Source: Gammaproteobacteria bacterium (lineage in GTDB: Bacteria; Pseudomonadota; Gammaproteobacteria; GCA-001735895). Taken from it: a DNA stretch of 5,952 bases. Position numbers and translations under genes: made by a program. Below are positions 5,447 through 5,952 of the stretch, one piece after another. The notes under the pieces were generated by a model that had not been told where the DNA came from, did no database searches, and saw only the letters and a program-made list of their open reading frames with translations. The first letter of the stretch is position 1. The number at the start of each line of letters is the position of its first letter. Location of the stretch: assembly GCA_003231795.1 (NCBI GenBank), contig QIJI01000103.1:1-5952 (forward strand), read 5' to 3'.

Positions 5447-5952
5447 TTGAAACTCGAAGGCTCAATCGTCAGTGAAAATTCTGAGTTCAGCGATACTTTG
5501 AAATCGAAATCTGAGCTGATCGATGAGATTTCGCAATTACGTAAAAATCTTGCCGAAATGGAAGCCGATACTCGATCCACAAAGGCACGTGCTCAAAAAT
5601 TGTCCAAAGCGATCAATATTGGATACTGGGAATGGGATGAAACCGCTGATCAAGCCACTTACTTTTCTGAGGAAATGGCGAATATTCTAGGGGTTAGTCT
5701 GGAAACACTGTATGAAAATTTCCAGCGTGACGAAGATTTTTATGATGGTGTCCACCCCGACGACCTGGAAGGCTATATTGCGAATCTCAGGGTTGTCCGG
5801 GATGCTAATTATTCGCGAGGCTCCGCCTACAGATTTGACTATCGCGTCGTCAGGCCCAACGGCGAAGTGCGTTATGTGTCCGAGCTGGAATATGGAATAC
5901 AGGACGAGGACGGTATCGTCACTTATATTTATGGAGCGATGCAGGATATTAC
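5447..5952 (+). CDS. PAS-domain sensory/signal-transduction protein, 3' end cut by window
   Basis: The frame is open from 5429 to the right edge (168 full codons from the chosen start). The TTG at 5447 is the first usable start, with a GGTGG-like site nine bases upstream; an ATG at 5558 is possible but has no ribosome site and would remove part of the helix. Residues about 14-58 are a charged helix, probably coiled coil. Residues about 59-168 are a PAS fold of the PAS_3 type: NIGYWEWDE, then FSEEMANILGVS, VHPDDLEGY (the usual 'HPDD'), and the PAC part YRFDYRVVRPNGEVRYV ending in YIYGAMQDIT. There is no membrane helix before it, so it is probably cytoplasmic. The output (histidine kinase, GGDEF/EAL or other) lies outside the window and cannot be told. 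PAS_3 domains of this kind bind small ligands or act as relays; no haem or flavin residues are evident. Confidence 0.88.
   Translation, partial: MKLEGSIVSENSEFSDTLKSKSELIDEISQLRKNLAEMEADTRSTKARAQKLSKAINIGYWEWDETADQATYFSEEMANILGVSLETLYENFQRDEDFYDGVHPDDLEGYIANLRVVRDANYSRGSAYRFDYRVVRPNGEVRYVSELEYGIQDEDGIVTYIYGAMQDI

Noticed and set aside
1..5952. CRISPR array, tRNA/rRNA gene, or insertion sequence
   Set aside because: No regularly spaced repeats, no cloverleaf, and no transposase motif or terminal inverted repeats around the decayed region were seen by eye.

Overview
The window reads like a moderately GC (about 50%) proteobacterial chromosome segment, most likely gammaproteobacterial. This rests on gene content (a large Ser/Thr kinase with a formylglycine-enzyme-like tail, an isopenicillin-N-synthase-like oxygenase, a PAS sensor) and short intergenic style. 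No rRNA, tRNA or marker gene fixes the taxon, so placement is tentative.

Layout. (1) 1-2879, minus strand: a very large gene cut by the left edge (959 codons visible, one uninterrupted frame). It encodes a membrane-anchored Hanks-type Ser/Thr kinase: an N-terminal leader domain, the kinase, one membrane helix, a long helical/coiled-coil region with a TPR-like stretch, and a C-terminal FGE-sulfatase (SUMF1/EgtB/PvdO-type) domain whose last part lies outside the window. (2) 2880-3168: non-coding, with several inverted repeats. (3) 3169-3366, minus: a small hypothetical protein. (4) 3367-4090, minus: a decayed region with a truncated, disrupted short-chain dehydrogenase/reductase (SDR) and, upstream of it on the same strand, a frameshifted and truncated N-terminal domain of an enolase-superfamily (mandelate racemase/muconate lactonizing) enzyme. 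They look like the scar of a former catabolic operon. (5) 4091-4326: divergent intergenic region with a perfect 12-bp GC palindrome and a plausible -10 box. (6) 4327-5331, plus: an intact 334-residue non-heme Fe(II) oxygenase of the isopenicillin-N-synthase-like family with its metal and co-substrate residues. (7) 5447-5952, plus: the 5' part of a PAS-domain sensory protein, cut by the right edge.

The two ends carry signalling proteins (kinase; PAS sensor) and the middle carries metabolic genes, one intact and two broken. Nothing in the sequence proves that they work together. The most interesting lead is the kinase-FGE fusion. FGE-fold C-termini are common targets of diversity-generating retroelements, and the deciding sequence (the extreme C-terminus and what follows it) is just beyond coordinate 1. 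The kinase also has a non-RD catalytic loop (HGD instead of HRD).
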